Assembly: GCF_030505615.1 (NCBI RefSeq)
Contig: NZ_CP129992.1
Coordinates: 558,001-622,000, forward strand
Source: Salinibaculum rarum
GTDB lineage: Archaea; Halobacteriota; Halobacteria; Halobacteriales; Haloarculaceae
Length of the DNA stretch: 64,000 nt
Reading direction: 5' to 3'
Position 1 is the stretch's first letter, and each line of letters opens with the position of its first letter. A program made the position numbers and the translations under genes. Positions 8,211 through 16,021 of the stretch are shown here, in pieces. The notes beneath the pieces are model-generated. The model saw only the letters and a program-made list of their open reading frames with translations, did no database searches and was not told the DNA's origin.

Positions 8211-9485
8211 TCACGCCGGTCGGGGCGTCGGAAGCGCGCGATGCTCGCGTGGCGGGACGAGGTAGTTCCCGCGACGTTCGACGGTCATGTACTGCAGGAT
8301 GCCGTTGTTCGAGCGCTGGCGGACCGCGCCCTCCTCGGCGAGGTCGGTGCCGTTCATCAGCGACCGGGTGGCGACGAAATCGGAGAGGCGCTCCTGGAGG
8401 GAGACGAAGTGGACCGTCGCCCGGTCGTCGTCCGTCGAGTCGAAGTCCCGCCGGAGGATGATCGGTCCGTCCTCGTCGCGGGCGCGAGCGGCTTTCTGTG
8501 CGTGCCCGACGACGCCCTCCTCTGCGTCCTCGCTGGCGTGAGCGGGACAGCCGTGGGCCTCCATCTGGTTGCTGTTCCCCAGGTTCTCGCCGGTGTCCTC
8601 GATAAGTCCCTCTTCAGCGTGGAACGGACAGAACATCTCGGCCTCGCGGCTGTACTGGTCGTTTTGCTCGTACCACTGGGTCAAATCCAGTCGGATGACC
8701 GACGCCTGCTGGGTCGTTCCACCCGAAAATGGCCCCTCAGAGATGGTGACGCGGTCCTCGCTGGCCTGGCTCTTCTCGAAGCCCGACTCGAAGCCCATGT
8801 ACATCGGCGCGTCTTCCGAGACCGGTTCGGAGTCGGGAATCCCGTCGACGTCCTGGTGGTCTGCGGGCAGTCCATCGCCGATGAATCCCGTCCGGCGTTC
8901 GACCCGGGAGAACGTGTCGGGCAGGCCGGTGACCGAAACGTCGTTGAGTGTGTCGGTTTCCCCGCGCAGGGCCTCCTCGGCACCGAGGACGACAGCCCCG
9001 TAGTTGCTGGCGAGATGGACCGCCATCGCGGCGGAGTCTGTCTCGGGGTCCTCGAAGGGTGCGAGCGCCCGCGGTTCGGGCAGGTCGACACTGTCGGGCA
9101 GTGACTCCTCGAACTGCTCGAAGTAGGCAGGCGAGTAGCCGACGGTAAAGAGCAGCCCCTCAGGTTGCCAGGCGTAGGCCCGTTCGAGCGAACGCAAGGC
9201 GGCACGGACCTGCTCGCGGTCGCTGTCGGGCTCGCCGTCGTAGTCGAACAGCGCGAAGGCGTGGTGGCGCGGCGGGACATGGTTGCCGTGGTCGTCGGTC
9301 GCCAGCGCGCCGTTCCAGGCGTGTTGGCGGGCCGGGACTGACTCGGGGTTTCCCGTCGGGAGCGCGAGCGTGTCGCCGTCGCTCTCGCGCTGGAGACACG
9401 CAGAGAGGGCCGCAGACCCACCGATAGCGACGGCGGCTTTGACGAACGCCCGCCGGGAAATCCCACTGTCCGGGCTCGGTTTCAT
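8211..9485 (-). CDS. Tat-exported Dyp-type peroxidase-like protein
   Basis: The 424-residue protein begins with a twin-arginine signal (SRRAFVKAAVAIGG) and a Cys in SACLQ that may be lipidated. The body resembles Dyp-type/EfeB haem peroxidases in layout, with a GFIGDG segment near residue 200 corresponding to the GxxDG haem-pocket motif and a long C-terminal domain ending in basic, Pro-rich residues. His-rich and Cys-containing stretches (FCPFHAEEG, HGCPAH) are additional potential ligands. Haem binding is inferred only. Gene order, Dyp-like then P19/Tp34-like, suggests a cell-surface iron acquisition or iron oxidation pair. The start at 9485 was preferred because the twin-arginine motif follows it closely. 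Confidence 0.6.
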   Translation of the reverse strand: MKPSPDSGISRRAFVKAAVAIGGSAALSACLQRESDGDTLALPTGNPESVPARQHAWNGALATDDHGNHVPPRHHAFALFDYDGEPDSDREQVRAALRSLERAYAWQPEGLLFTVGYSPAYFEQFEESLPDSVDLPEPRALAPFEDPETDSAAMAVHLASNYGAVVLGAEEALRGETDTLNDVSVTGLPDTFSRVERRTGFIGDGLPADHQDVDGIPDSEPVSEDAPMYMGFESGFEKSQASEDRVTISEGPFSGGTTQQASVIRLDLTQWYEQNDQYSREAEMFCPFHAEEGLIEDTGENLGNSNQMEAHGCPAHASEDAEEGVVGHAQKAARARDEDGPIILRRDFDSTDDDRATVHFVSLQERLSDFVATRSLMNGTDLAEEGAVRQRSNNGILQYMTVERRGNYLVPPREHRALPTPRPA

Positions 9486-9604
9486 CGGCCATCTCTAGGG
9501 GGTTCTCGCGTTAGGATGTTGCGGTACGACCGTCGAAAACGACGAGTGGTGTCCCGCTCGACCGAAAGGTAACGATTATAGGTCACGCCCCAGGAATTCA
9601 AATT

Positions 9605-10453
9605 ATGCAACGTCGAGCCGCAGCGGTCTATTTAGTCATCTTCGTCGCGCTGGCTGGGGGCGCGTTCGCCTTCATCGAAGTCGGTGCGAGCGAACCCGAC
9701 GTCAGCCTTGACGGGCCGACGTACTCGGAAGGAGATACGTTCTCAGTCGGCGACCGAGAGTACACAGTCTCCGGAATATCGGCTGAATCCGGTGCAGACG
9801 GCGTCACCCGCTCCGGAGAACTGAGCTGGTACAACGAATCGGCAATCGCAACCGAGGAATTAGAGAACGGCTCTAGCGTCGCCTACGATGGCGACGAGTA
9901 CACCGTCGCCGTCGAAAACGGAAGTAACGTTACCTCGTTCGACCTCGTCAAGTCGCGAAACGTCTCGGCGATTCTCGCCGAGGACCCCGACGTCGAGGGG
10001 ACGGCGACTACCGACGACGGTGAAGAACTCGTCCGCTTTACCGACGGGACCACCCAGCCACTCAGTGAGTATCTCGACCCGGTCGAGACCGAGAGCTTCT
10101 CCACCGGCGATACGTTCCCCTACCAGCAGGAAAACGAGACCATCGACACGACGATCGCGTCGGTCAGCACCTCGGCAGTCACCCTGCAGTGGGACAACCC
10201 ACAGGACGAGACCATCGACCTCGAAGAGGGTGCGAACGTGACGCTCAACGGTGAGCAACACTTCACGCACTTCCCGGACAACAGCACCGTGAAGGTGCTC
10301 CCGAGCGACCAGTACTACAGTTCCTACCAGAGCGAACTCGCTGACATCGACGCGTTCAGCGACCGCCTCAACGGCCTCTGGGGAATCGTCCTCCTCGGGC
10401 TGCTGGCGACGATTATCCTCGTCGCGCTGGCGTACCTCCCCAACAAGGGCTAA
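9605..10453 (+). CDS. Membrane-anchored extracellular beta-rich protein (hypothetical)
   Basis: The 282-residue protein has an N-terminal hydrophobic segment (about residues 7-24), a large acidic outer domain of about 220 residues with many N-x-S/T glycosylation sequons, and a C-terminal membrane helix (LWGIVLLGLLATIILVALAY). Two repeats of a 'S-F-S-x-G-D-T-F' type strand (SEGDTFSVG near 40, SFSTGDTFPY near 165) suggest duplicated domains. No catalytic motif is seen. A TATA-like GATTATAGG lies about 30 bases before the ATG. It is divergent from the Dyp-like gene. Function unknown. Confidence 0.7.
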   Translation: MQRRAAAVYLVIFVALAGGAFAFIEVGASEPDVSLDGPTYSEGDTFSVGDREYTVSGISAESGADGVTRSGELSWYNESAIATEELENGSSVAYDGDEYTVAVENGSNVTSFDLVKSRNVSAILAEDPDVEGTATTDDGEELVRFTDGTTQPLSEYLDPVETESFSTGDTFPYQQENETIDTTIASVSTSAVTLQWDNPQDETIDLEEGANVTLNGEQHFTHFPDNSTVKVLPSDQYYSSYQSELADIDAFSDRLNGLWGIVLLGLLATIILVALAYLPNKG

Positions 10454-10546
10454 TCGCGACCCACATTTTTCGCAGTTTCACTCCACCAGCGGCGCTGCTG
10501 TTCTGACAACGGAACCCGAACGCCGCAAAAATAGTCTGAAACGTCC

Positions 10547-10753
10547 CTATTCGTCGACGTAGCTCAGCCAGGCGAGTCCGACGCCGATGGCGATTGTCAC
10601 GACGACACCGACGAGTTGCAACAGGAGCGCAATCGTGCTGTTTGCCGTCGCCCAGGGCTGGCCCACCAGCGTCCCGAGTCCGATGAGCACGAGCGCGACC
10701 CCGGTCAGAATGCCGAGCGGCTCGAGTGTGTCCGCGAACTGAATCGTTTGCAT
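10547..10753 (-). CDS. Small two-helix membrane protein
   Basis: A 68-residue protein with two predicted membrane helices (about residues 11-32 and 40-63) and short charged ends. Similar small proteins are widespread in haloarchaea without a known role. The ATG at 10751-10753 has a stop codon and a low-GC stretch upstream. No partner is evident. Confidence 0.6.
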   Translation of the reverse strand: MQTIQFADTLEPLGILTGVALVLIGLGTLVGQPWATANSTIALLLQLVGVVVTIAIGVGLAWLSYVDE

Positions 10754-10840
10754 ATCTGCACTGTGGGTCGCTCCCCGTTGTAAATTGCGTGGTTTGACCG
10801 TTCGAGACGCTGGGCAGTGCTGGGACTGGGAACAGGAAAA

Positions 10841-10945
10841 CGGGCCGGGAGGGAGTTGAACCCCCGACCATCTGGTCTCTTCCGCACCATCGCGTCGATG
10901 ATTGCGTTAAAAGCCAGACGCTCTGCCTAACTGAGCTACCGGCCC
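10841..10945 (-). tRNA. tRNA-Lys(UUU) with a 31-base intron
   Basis: The cloverleaf folds with acceptor GGGCCGG/CCGGCCC, D arm GCTC..GAGC, anticodon stem TCTGG/CCAGA and T arm with loop TTCAACT. The anticodon loop CTTTTAA gives UUU for lysine. An intron occupies 10877-10907, between positions 37 and 38. Flanking bases form a canonical bulge-helix-bulge: central helix CUUU/GAAG, three-base bulges UAA and AGA, and an intron hairpin closed by CGC/GCG. CCA is not encoded. Discriminator base is G. Confidence 0.92.
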
Positions 10946-10979
10946 TCGTATGAGGGAGGGGATTGCGGCGGCTAAGTAG

Positions 10980-11654
10980 TTACGATTCGTCGAACTGCGC
11001 CAACAGCGCATCGGCGATAAGCTCACCCGGCGGTGCGTCGTCCAGCGACGCCCGTCGGCGGAGTTCACAGTACACGTCGGCCGGGAGTTGAACGACCAAC
11101 TCGCCGAGGGGAATACCCTCCTGGGTGAGCGCACGCTCGATGTCGGTCCCGTCGTTGACGGCGCTGGCGACCGACCGGACCTGTCGGACGGTCAGGTCGT
11201 GGTCGAGGACCGCCCACGCGAGGTGCAGTCGGGCCTCACCGGAGACGCGCGCGATGTGTTTGGCGGCGGTCGGCGCGATGTCACCCCGGGCGACGTGGCG
11301 GCGAATCGACTGTGGCAGGTCGTGTACGCGCGACCATTTCCGGATAAAGGACACCGTCACGTCGCCGCCCGCGCGCTCGGCGGCGGCCTTGTACGAGCCC
11401 TCGCCCCGAACCAGGGCGGCACACGCCGCCGCGCCGCGCAACATGATGACGTTGTCGTCGGCGCCGGCGGTGTTCTGTGCGAACGCAGCCACCGTCTCAG
11501 CGGCGAGCGCGAGGCTCTCGGCGTCCTCGGGGTCGAAGGCTACGGCCTGTTGTGCGTGTTCGCCGGTGAGCGTCGGGTCGCCGCGAATAACGGGTGCGCC
11601 GACCGGTGACTCACGGTCTGTGGGCGGAGATTGGTCCGGCCCGTCCTCACTCAT
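10980..11654 (-). CDS. ParB/KorB-like helix-turn-helix protein (DUF7119-like)
   Basis: The 224-residue protein has a disordered acidic N-terminus (1-45), a helical middle with SYKAAAERAGGDVTVSFIRKWSRVHDLP and RRHVARGDIAPTAAKHIARVSG (about 95-150), which resembles the HTH region of ParB/KorB proteins ('S-x-x-x-V-x-R-x-x-x-L-x-x-LP ... G-x-I-x-x-x-H-A'), and a C-terminal ribbon-helix-helix-like tail (VVQLPADVYCELRRRASLDD). It lacks the ParB CTP-binding N-terminal domain, so it is more likely a site-specific DNA-binding regulator than a segregation protein. ATG 11652-11654 is chosen because the upstream extension is basic and atypical. It sits between tRNA-Lys and a tiny CxC protein. Confidence 0.65.
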   Translation of the reverse strand: MSEDGPDQSPPTDRESPVGAPVIRGDPTLTGEHAQQAVAFDPEDAESLALAAETVAAFAQNTAGADDNVIMLRGAAACAALVRGEGSYKAAAERAGGDVTVSFIRKWSRVHDLPQSIRRHVARGDIAPTAAKHIARVSGEARLHLAWAVLDHDLTVRQVRSVASAVNDGTDIERALTQEGIPLGELVVQLPADVYCELRRRASLDDAPPGELIADALLAQFDES

Positions 11655-11686
11655 CGGTCTGGTGTATGGGCGGCACGAACAAAACC

Positions 11687-11815
11687 CTAATCGTCGGCGT
11701 CGCGCTGCTCGGAGAGGTGCTCCCAGACCTCTGCACAGCCACACCCGTCATCAACGTCGTCGAGATGGTCTGTCGTCGCCTCTTCGTCCTGCTTTGGGTC
11801 TGGTGTCGTCGTCAT
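11687..11815 (-). CDS. Small acidic CxC protein, 42 residues
   Basis: An ATG at 11813-11815 opens a 42-residue frame ending in TAG at 11687. The product starts MTTTPDPKQDEEATTDHL and ends GCGCAEVWEHLSEQRDADD. It is strongly acidic like other haloarchaeal proteins and carries a Cys-Gly-Cys pair followed by an amphipathic helix, suggesting a zinc or thiol function or a protein-binding peptide. It lies 32 bases upstream of the ParB-like gene on the same strand, so the two may be co-transcribed. Coding status rests on composition and context. Confidence 0.6.
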   Translation of the reverse strand: MTTTPDPKQDEEATTDHLDDVDDGCGCAEVWEHLSEQRDADD

Positions 11816-12401
11816 ATGTTGTGCTCCTCGATGGTGCCACGCCCGCCGTCGCCGACTGGCGCGGACCTGTTTGCCATCACGCCTCCATTATACACCGGTT
11901 TACTTAACAGCGAGTCCACCTGTAAACACTACCCTGACTCCCGTTTACCGGCAACTGGTTCTGCTATCTCTGACGAGCGTCGGCCACGGACGAACGCGTC
12001 TCGGCGAGGCGCGCGAGCGCTCGCGCGCTGTCCTGTATCCCAAACCGCAGGACAGGACGTGTCCGGCAGCCGTCAGTGGCGGGCGTTCACACACGCCACC
12101 CAGTCACCTCACTGGACCGACCCGCGGCGTCAACAAACACCAGAAACGCCCGGAAAGTGTCCTGAACTGCCGCTACTGGCTGTCGAGACAGACCACGAAG
12201 TACACGAACGGCCCAGGAAAGTAAGCAATATCGTCCGGTTTTTGTGGCACCGAGAGCGCGAGTAGCGGCCGGACAGCGGGATTGTCGCCGAGAAGTGAGA
12301 GCCAGTCGCTGTCGGAACAGAAGAAACGTCGAGGAAACAGCCAGACTGCATCGGACGGACCGGCAGCGTCCCGGCGAACGGCGGGACCCGAACGACGCCC
12401 G
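11816..12401. other. 586-base non-coding stretch with strong inverted repeats
   Basis: No convincing gene is seen. The AT-richer left part has three copies of GTTTAC or its complement (11898, 11922, 11943). A perfect 20-bp palindrome GCGCGCGAGCGCTCGCGCGC occupies 12009-12028. It is followed at once by an 8-bp stem CTGTCCTG/CAGGACAG (12028-12035 and 12048-12055) with a 12-base loop. A further GTCCCG/CGGGAC hairpin near 12368-12390 could be a terminator for the DUF5786-type gene. Confidence 0.5.
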
Positions 12402-12569
12402 TTATTTCATCTCGTCGAGCTGGTCCAGGAGTTCGTCCTGGGACGCATCGGACTCGAACGAGATGTCGCCATCGTGTGTGTTCTCGTGGACGGTTACGGC
12501 ATCGTTGTCGTCCACGTCGCTTGCGTCCTGGTCTTTCTGTTCGGATTCATCGTAGCTCCCAAAACCCAT
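12402..12569 (-). CDS. DUF5786-type small acidic protein
   Basis: A 55-residue, highly acidic protein beginning MGFGSYDESEQ and ending with an amphipathic helix (SQDELLDQLDEMK). This start and length match a small conserved haloarchaeal family known only as a domain of unknown function. The longer frame starting 36 bases upstream is rejected because the family begins at MGFGSYDES. It is largely disordered by composition with no metal-binding motif. The neighbour on the same strand is a ZIP transporter, whose stop is 63 bases upstream. Confidence 0.8.
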   Translation of the reverse strand: MGFGSYDESEQKDQDASDVDDNDAVTVHENTHDGDISFESDASQDELLDQLDEMK

Positions 12570-12632
12570 ATGTGAACAGAGGAGGCCCAGGGTTGAAAAC
12601 GGCATGGTTTGCTGGCAGCGTGCGAGTTGGTT

Positions 12633-13463
12633 TCAGGCAGCGAGCGATACGTCGAGGTAGAGCATGACCACGATACCCAGCATGAGCCCCAGCGTCGCGA
12701 CGCGCTCGTGGCCGTGTCTGTGGGTCTCGGGGATGATTTCGTCGCCGATGACAAACAGCATCGCGCCAGCCGCAAACCCCATCGCGTAGGGCAGGATGCC
12801 GGCAGCAAGTGTCACTGCAACGGCTCCGAAGACGGCGAGTGGTATCTCGACGACGCCTGCGCGGATGCCGGCGAAGGCGGCGTAGGCCCGGCGGTCCAGG
12901 CCGGCGTTGACGGCGGCGACGGAGACGGCCAGCCCTTCGGGGATGTTCTGAATCCCGATGGCGAGCATCAACGCGAGTGCGTTTTCAACGTTTCCGGACC
13001 CGAAGCCGACGCCGACAGAGAGGCCCTCCGGCATGTTGTGGAGGGTAATCGCGAGGACGAACAGAACGAGCGACGCGAGTCGCTCCTCGGAAATCGGCAG
13101 GGTGTCCGGCGGGTCGGCGGCGTCGGACCGACGCTTGCCGGTCAACAGGTAGTGGGCGTGGGGGACGAGCACGTCCGCGCGGTCGAGAAACGCCGCCCCG
13201 AGGAGGACACCGGCGAGGACCGGGACCGGACTGCCACCGGGCGTCGCCTCGATGCCGGGGAGGATGAGGCTCGTGAAACTGGCCGCGAGCATCACGCCAG
13301 CCGCGAACCCGAGGGCGGCATCGAGTGCGCGTTCGCTGGGATTGCGCCAGACGAGCACCAGCGACGCTCCAAAGAGGTTCATCGCCGCGATGACGATACC
13401 TCCGACAAGCCCCTGGACCACCGGGTCCGTCCCGACGAGTTCGACGAAGGTATCCGCGACCAT
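12633..13463 (-). CDS. ZIP family divalent metal transporter
   Basis: The 276-residue protein has about eight membrane helices with the ZIP signature histidines and glutamates: LHNMPEGLSVGVGFG in helix 4 and IQNIPEGLAVSV in helix 5, which form the binuclear metal site. A short His-containing cytoplasmic loop (VPHAHYLLTGKRR) lies between helices 3 and 4. The family moves Zn2+ and related cations into the cytosol. It most resembles the GufA/ZupT branch. The start at 13463 removes an upstream extension that overlaps the divergent nuclease-fusion gene. Promoter elements are not obvious. Confidence 0.87.
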   Translation of the reverse strand: MVADTFVELVGTDPVVQGLVGGIVIAAMNLFGASLVLVWRNPSERALDAALGFAAGVMLAASFTSLILPGIEATPGGSPVPVLAGVLLGAAFLDRADVLVPHAHYLLTGKRRSDAADPPDTLPISEERLASLVLFVLAITLHNMPEGLSVGVGFGSGNVENALALMLAIGIQNIPEGLAVSVAAVNAGLDRRAYAAFAGIRAGVVEIPLAVFGAVAVTLAAGILPYAMGFAAGAMLFVIGDEIIPETHRHGHERVATLGLMLGIVVMLYLDVSLAA

Positions 13464-13538
13464 ACCTCGTCTGAGAGAGGCGGCGGTGAAAACGCTACCG
13501 GGGGACGCGTTTTTGCCATCGCGCCCCGAACGGGCGGT

Positions 13539-14315
13539 ATGGCCCGGGAGACACTGCAGGTCGAGCAAGCGTACGACTCGGCCAGGGGACGAGCGGTCGC
13601 CCACCTCGACAGCGCGGCGATGGACAGTCTCGGCGTCGAGCGCGGCGACGCGATCACGCTCGAAGGCGACGACCAGACTGTCGTGACCGTCGAGCGACAA
13701 CGAGCAGACGACAAAGCAGTCGAGGCAGTCCGCATCGGCGGGTTCACGCGACAGAACGCCGGCGTGGAGCCGGAGGAATCCGTCGACATCGAACCTGTCG
13801 CGACCGCCGAGGCCGACACCGTGACGGTCCGGCCGGCCACACCACAGTGTTGTCCGATAGACACCAGCCACGCCGCGCAAGTGACCAACAAGCTATTCGA
13901 CACGCCGATGCTCACCGGCGAGCGGCGCTGGGTGATGGTCGGCCCACAGGAGCCCTTCGGCGTCGTGGTCGGCAGCTGGCGACCGCTCGAAGTGGTCGAA
14001 ACGGACCCGGAGAGAGCGGTCGTCATCACTCACTCGACGGACCTCACCATCGAGTCGGCAATCGACGACGTCGACGAGGGTGGGACGGCCAGCGACGTGG
14101 AGACGTGGGAAAGACTCCGTGAGACGGTGTTCGAGCGTGACGGGCGGACCTGTCGGAACTGCGGTATCGACCTCGACGTCGGCAGCGTGACACTCGAAGC
14201 GCACTTCGTCGTCACGCCACAGCACGGCGGCGTCGTTGCACCCGACAACGTGGTGACGCTCTGTCGGGAGTGTCACTCCGCCGCCCACCAGCACGTCACC
14301 ACGCCGCTGGTCTGA
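13539..14315 (+). CDS. Cdc48 N-domain fused to an HNH nuclease domain
   Basis: The 258-residue protein has an unusual architecture. Residues 5-88 match the double-psi barrel of the Cdc48/VAT N-domain (LQVEQAYDSARGRAVAHLD, LGVERGDAITLEG, then RIGGFTRQNAGV). Residues 115-172 match the second Cdc48 N subdomain (FDTPMLTGERRWVMVG ... AVVITHSTDLTI). No AAA+ ATPase follows. Instead residues 190-252 form an HNH domain: Cys205-x-x-Cys208, His222 in EAHFVV, Asn237 in PDNVVTLC, and Cys242-x-x-Cys245-His246. The Cdc48 N-domain recruits substrates or adaptors, so it may target a DNase to a partner. The start is ATG 13539; the longer frame overlaps the divergent ZIP gene. Nuclease activity is inferred from motifs. 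Confidence 0.85.
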   Translation: MARETLQVEQAYDSARGRAVAHLDSAAMDSLGVERGDAITLEGDDQTVVTVERQRADDKAVEAVRIGGFTRQNAGVEPEESVDIEPVATAEADTVTVRPATPQCCPIDTSHAAQVTNKLFDTPMLTGERRWVMVGPQEPFGVVVGSWRPLEVVETDPERAVVITHSTDLTIESAIDDVDEGGTASDVETWERLRETVFERDGRTCRNCGIDLDVGSVTLEAHFVVTPQHGGVVAPDNVVTLCRECHSAAHQHVTTPLV

Positions 14316-14335
14316 ACTGACAGACTGGGCTGTGG

Positions 14336-15595
14336 TCACCAGGCGTCTTCTAGCACACCCTCGATGTCACTCTCGGTGGCGTCCAGCCCGGCCGGGGCGT
14401 TGGCCATGAAACTATCCGCGAGGACAGCCTTTGCGACCGACGGAAATTCGTCGGGGCCGGGGCCGTCAACGTCGCGGAGTCGGGCCGGCAGGCCGAGCGC
14501 GTCCCGGACGTCCGAGACGGCGTCGACGATTGCCCCGGCCGTCTCGTCGGCGTCGGCAACGTCGAACGCGTCGGCGAGCAAGTCCCGGCGGCCGTCGACC
14601 TGCTCGAAGAGATAGGCGAGCGCGTGCGGGGCGACGACGGCGTGGGCCGCGCCCTGCTGGACGGGGTAGGTCCGGGTCAGGCCGTGACCGAGCGCGTGAA
14701 TAAGCGAAAGTGTTCCCACACCCGGCCGGGAGATGCCATACTGGACGAGGAGACACCCGCGGACGAGCGCGTCGTACACCCACTCCTCGCGAGAGTCGTC
14801 CCCGAACGCGAGTAGTCCGTCCTGAAACAGCGAGAGTCCGCGGACCGCGGTGGCGTCGGTGACCGGCGTCGCAGTGCTGGCATAGAGCGTCTCGATACCT
14901 TTGTCGAAACCGTTCATCGCCGACGCCGCAAGCACGTCGTCGGGTGTCGTCGCGACGAGCGCGGGGTCGGCGACGACGGCCGCCGGCATCAGTCCGGCAA
15001 CGGAGATACCACCGCTTACCGGCGCCGAGACGAGTCCGCCCGCTGGCGTCGCGGTCAGCCCCGCAACCTGGGAGACGTCGGCGCCGGCCAGCGTCGTCGG
15101 GACGGCAACGATGGGGACCAGCCCCTCGTCGGGCACGGAGAGTGTGCCAGTCTCTGCGAACTCCGTCCCCGCGGCGGCGTAGGTGTCGGCCGGCGTCTCA
15201 CCGTCGGCTGTCACGCGCGCGGCGAGCACGCTTGCCTGTTTTGCCACGTCGAGACTGCTCCCACCACCGAGTGCGACGATGCAGTCGGCGTCCACGTCGC
15301 GCAGTCGGTCGACAGCGTCGGCGGCAGTCGCCAGCCGTTTTTCGGGCGTCGTCTCGGCGAAGACGCCTGCGAGTCGGTCGCCCAGCCCCTCGCGAACGGG
15401 GTCGATGACCGCGGGCGTGGCGCCGACAGTCTGCCCGCACACGACGAGCGCGCGCTCGAACCCGTTTGCGGCGAGTTCGTCGCCGAGTTGGCGGGCGCTA
15501 TCGCGACCACAGCGGAGCGTGGGCGCGTCGTACTCGAACCGGAACGGGTCGGACACGCGGGACAGCACGGCGATGTCGGTGTGGTTCCCGGTCAT
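14336..15595 (-). CDS. Iron-containing alcohol dehydrogenase family protein
   Basis: The 419-residue protein follows the family-III polyol/alcohol dehydrogenase plan: an N-terminal NAD(P)-binding domain with ALGGGSSLDVAKQ (about residues 108-120) and VAVPTTLAGADVS, then a helical metal domain with FDKGIETLYAST and HALGHGLTRTYPVQQGAAH supplying His ligands for Fe2+ or Zn2+. Known members oxidise or reduce short alcohols, glycerol or related compounds; substrate cannot be assigned. It is monocistronic, divergent from a Cys-rich protein/BKACE operon, and convergent with the nuclease-fusion gene. Confidence 0.85.
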   Translation of the reverse strand: MTGNHTDIAVLSRVSDPFRFEYDAPTLRCGRDSARQLGDELAANGFERALVVCGQTVGATPAVIDPVREGLGDRLAGVFAETTPEKRLATAADAVDRLRDVDADCIVALGGGSSLDVAKQASVLAARVTADGETPADTYAAAGTEFAETGTLSVPDEGLVPIVAVPTTLAGADVSQVAGLTATPAGGLVSAPVSGGISVAGLMPAAVVADPALVATTPDDVLAASAMNGFDKGIETLYASTATPVTDATAVRGLSLFQDGLLAFGDDSREEWVYDALVRGCLLVQYGISRPGVGTLSLIHALGHGLTRTYPVQQGAAHAVVAPHALAYLFEQVDGRRDLLADAFDVADADETAGAIVDAVSDVRDALGLPARLRDVDGPGPDEFPSVAKAVLADSFMANAPAGLDATESDIEGVLEDAW

Positions 15596-15805
15596 CAGTC
15601 AGTCACCGCCGACCGGTGGGCCGTCGAACTGGGCGTTTGCGTCGTCGCTGACGACTGCGGTCACATCCTGGATGCCTGGCGTCGCTGGTGACATACGGCG
15701 GTGTACGGGACGGTGACGGGTGATTGTTTGCCAACGGTCCCGCCACCGGGTGACACCGGTGATACTCCACCGAATAGTTAACTCAGGACACGTCCAATCG
15801 AGTGC

Positions 15806-16021
15806 ATGACCTGCCCGCACCTGACCTATCGCGCCGAAAGTGACGACCATCGGTTCGACACCGAGCGGGCCTTTTGCACCGTCGTCGGGGAGTTCGTCCA
15901 GCCGATGCGCGCTGACATCTGTAACGACCGCTACGACCTAGAACACACGACAGATTGTGAGATATACCGCGAGCACGCAGGCGACGGCAGGACGGACGCC
16001 CAGGCGGGAGGAGACCCATGA
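15806..16021 (+). CDS. Small Cys-rich protein upstream of BKACE
   Basis: A 71-residue protein with four cysteines in MTCPHL, RAFCTVVG, ADICNDRY and TDCEIY, a spacing compatible with a zinc or Fe-S site, and an acidic disordered tail. The conserved-looking core is FVQPMRADICNDRYDLEH. A TATA-like TAGTTAAC lies about 30 bases before the ATG. Its TGA overlaps the ATG of the BKACE gene (ATGA), so the two form a coupled operon. Role unknown; a regulatory or accessory role for the enzyme is possible. Confidence 0.7.
   Translation: MTCPHLTYRAESDDHRFDTERAFCTVVGEFVQPMRADICNDRYDLEHTTDCEIYREHAGDGRTDAQAGGDP

Noticed and set aside
11898-11948. Three GTTTAC motifs as a replication origin
   Set aside because: No origin-recognition-box sequence and no orc1/cdc6 gene nearby; spacing is irregular.
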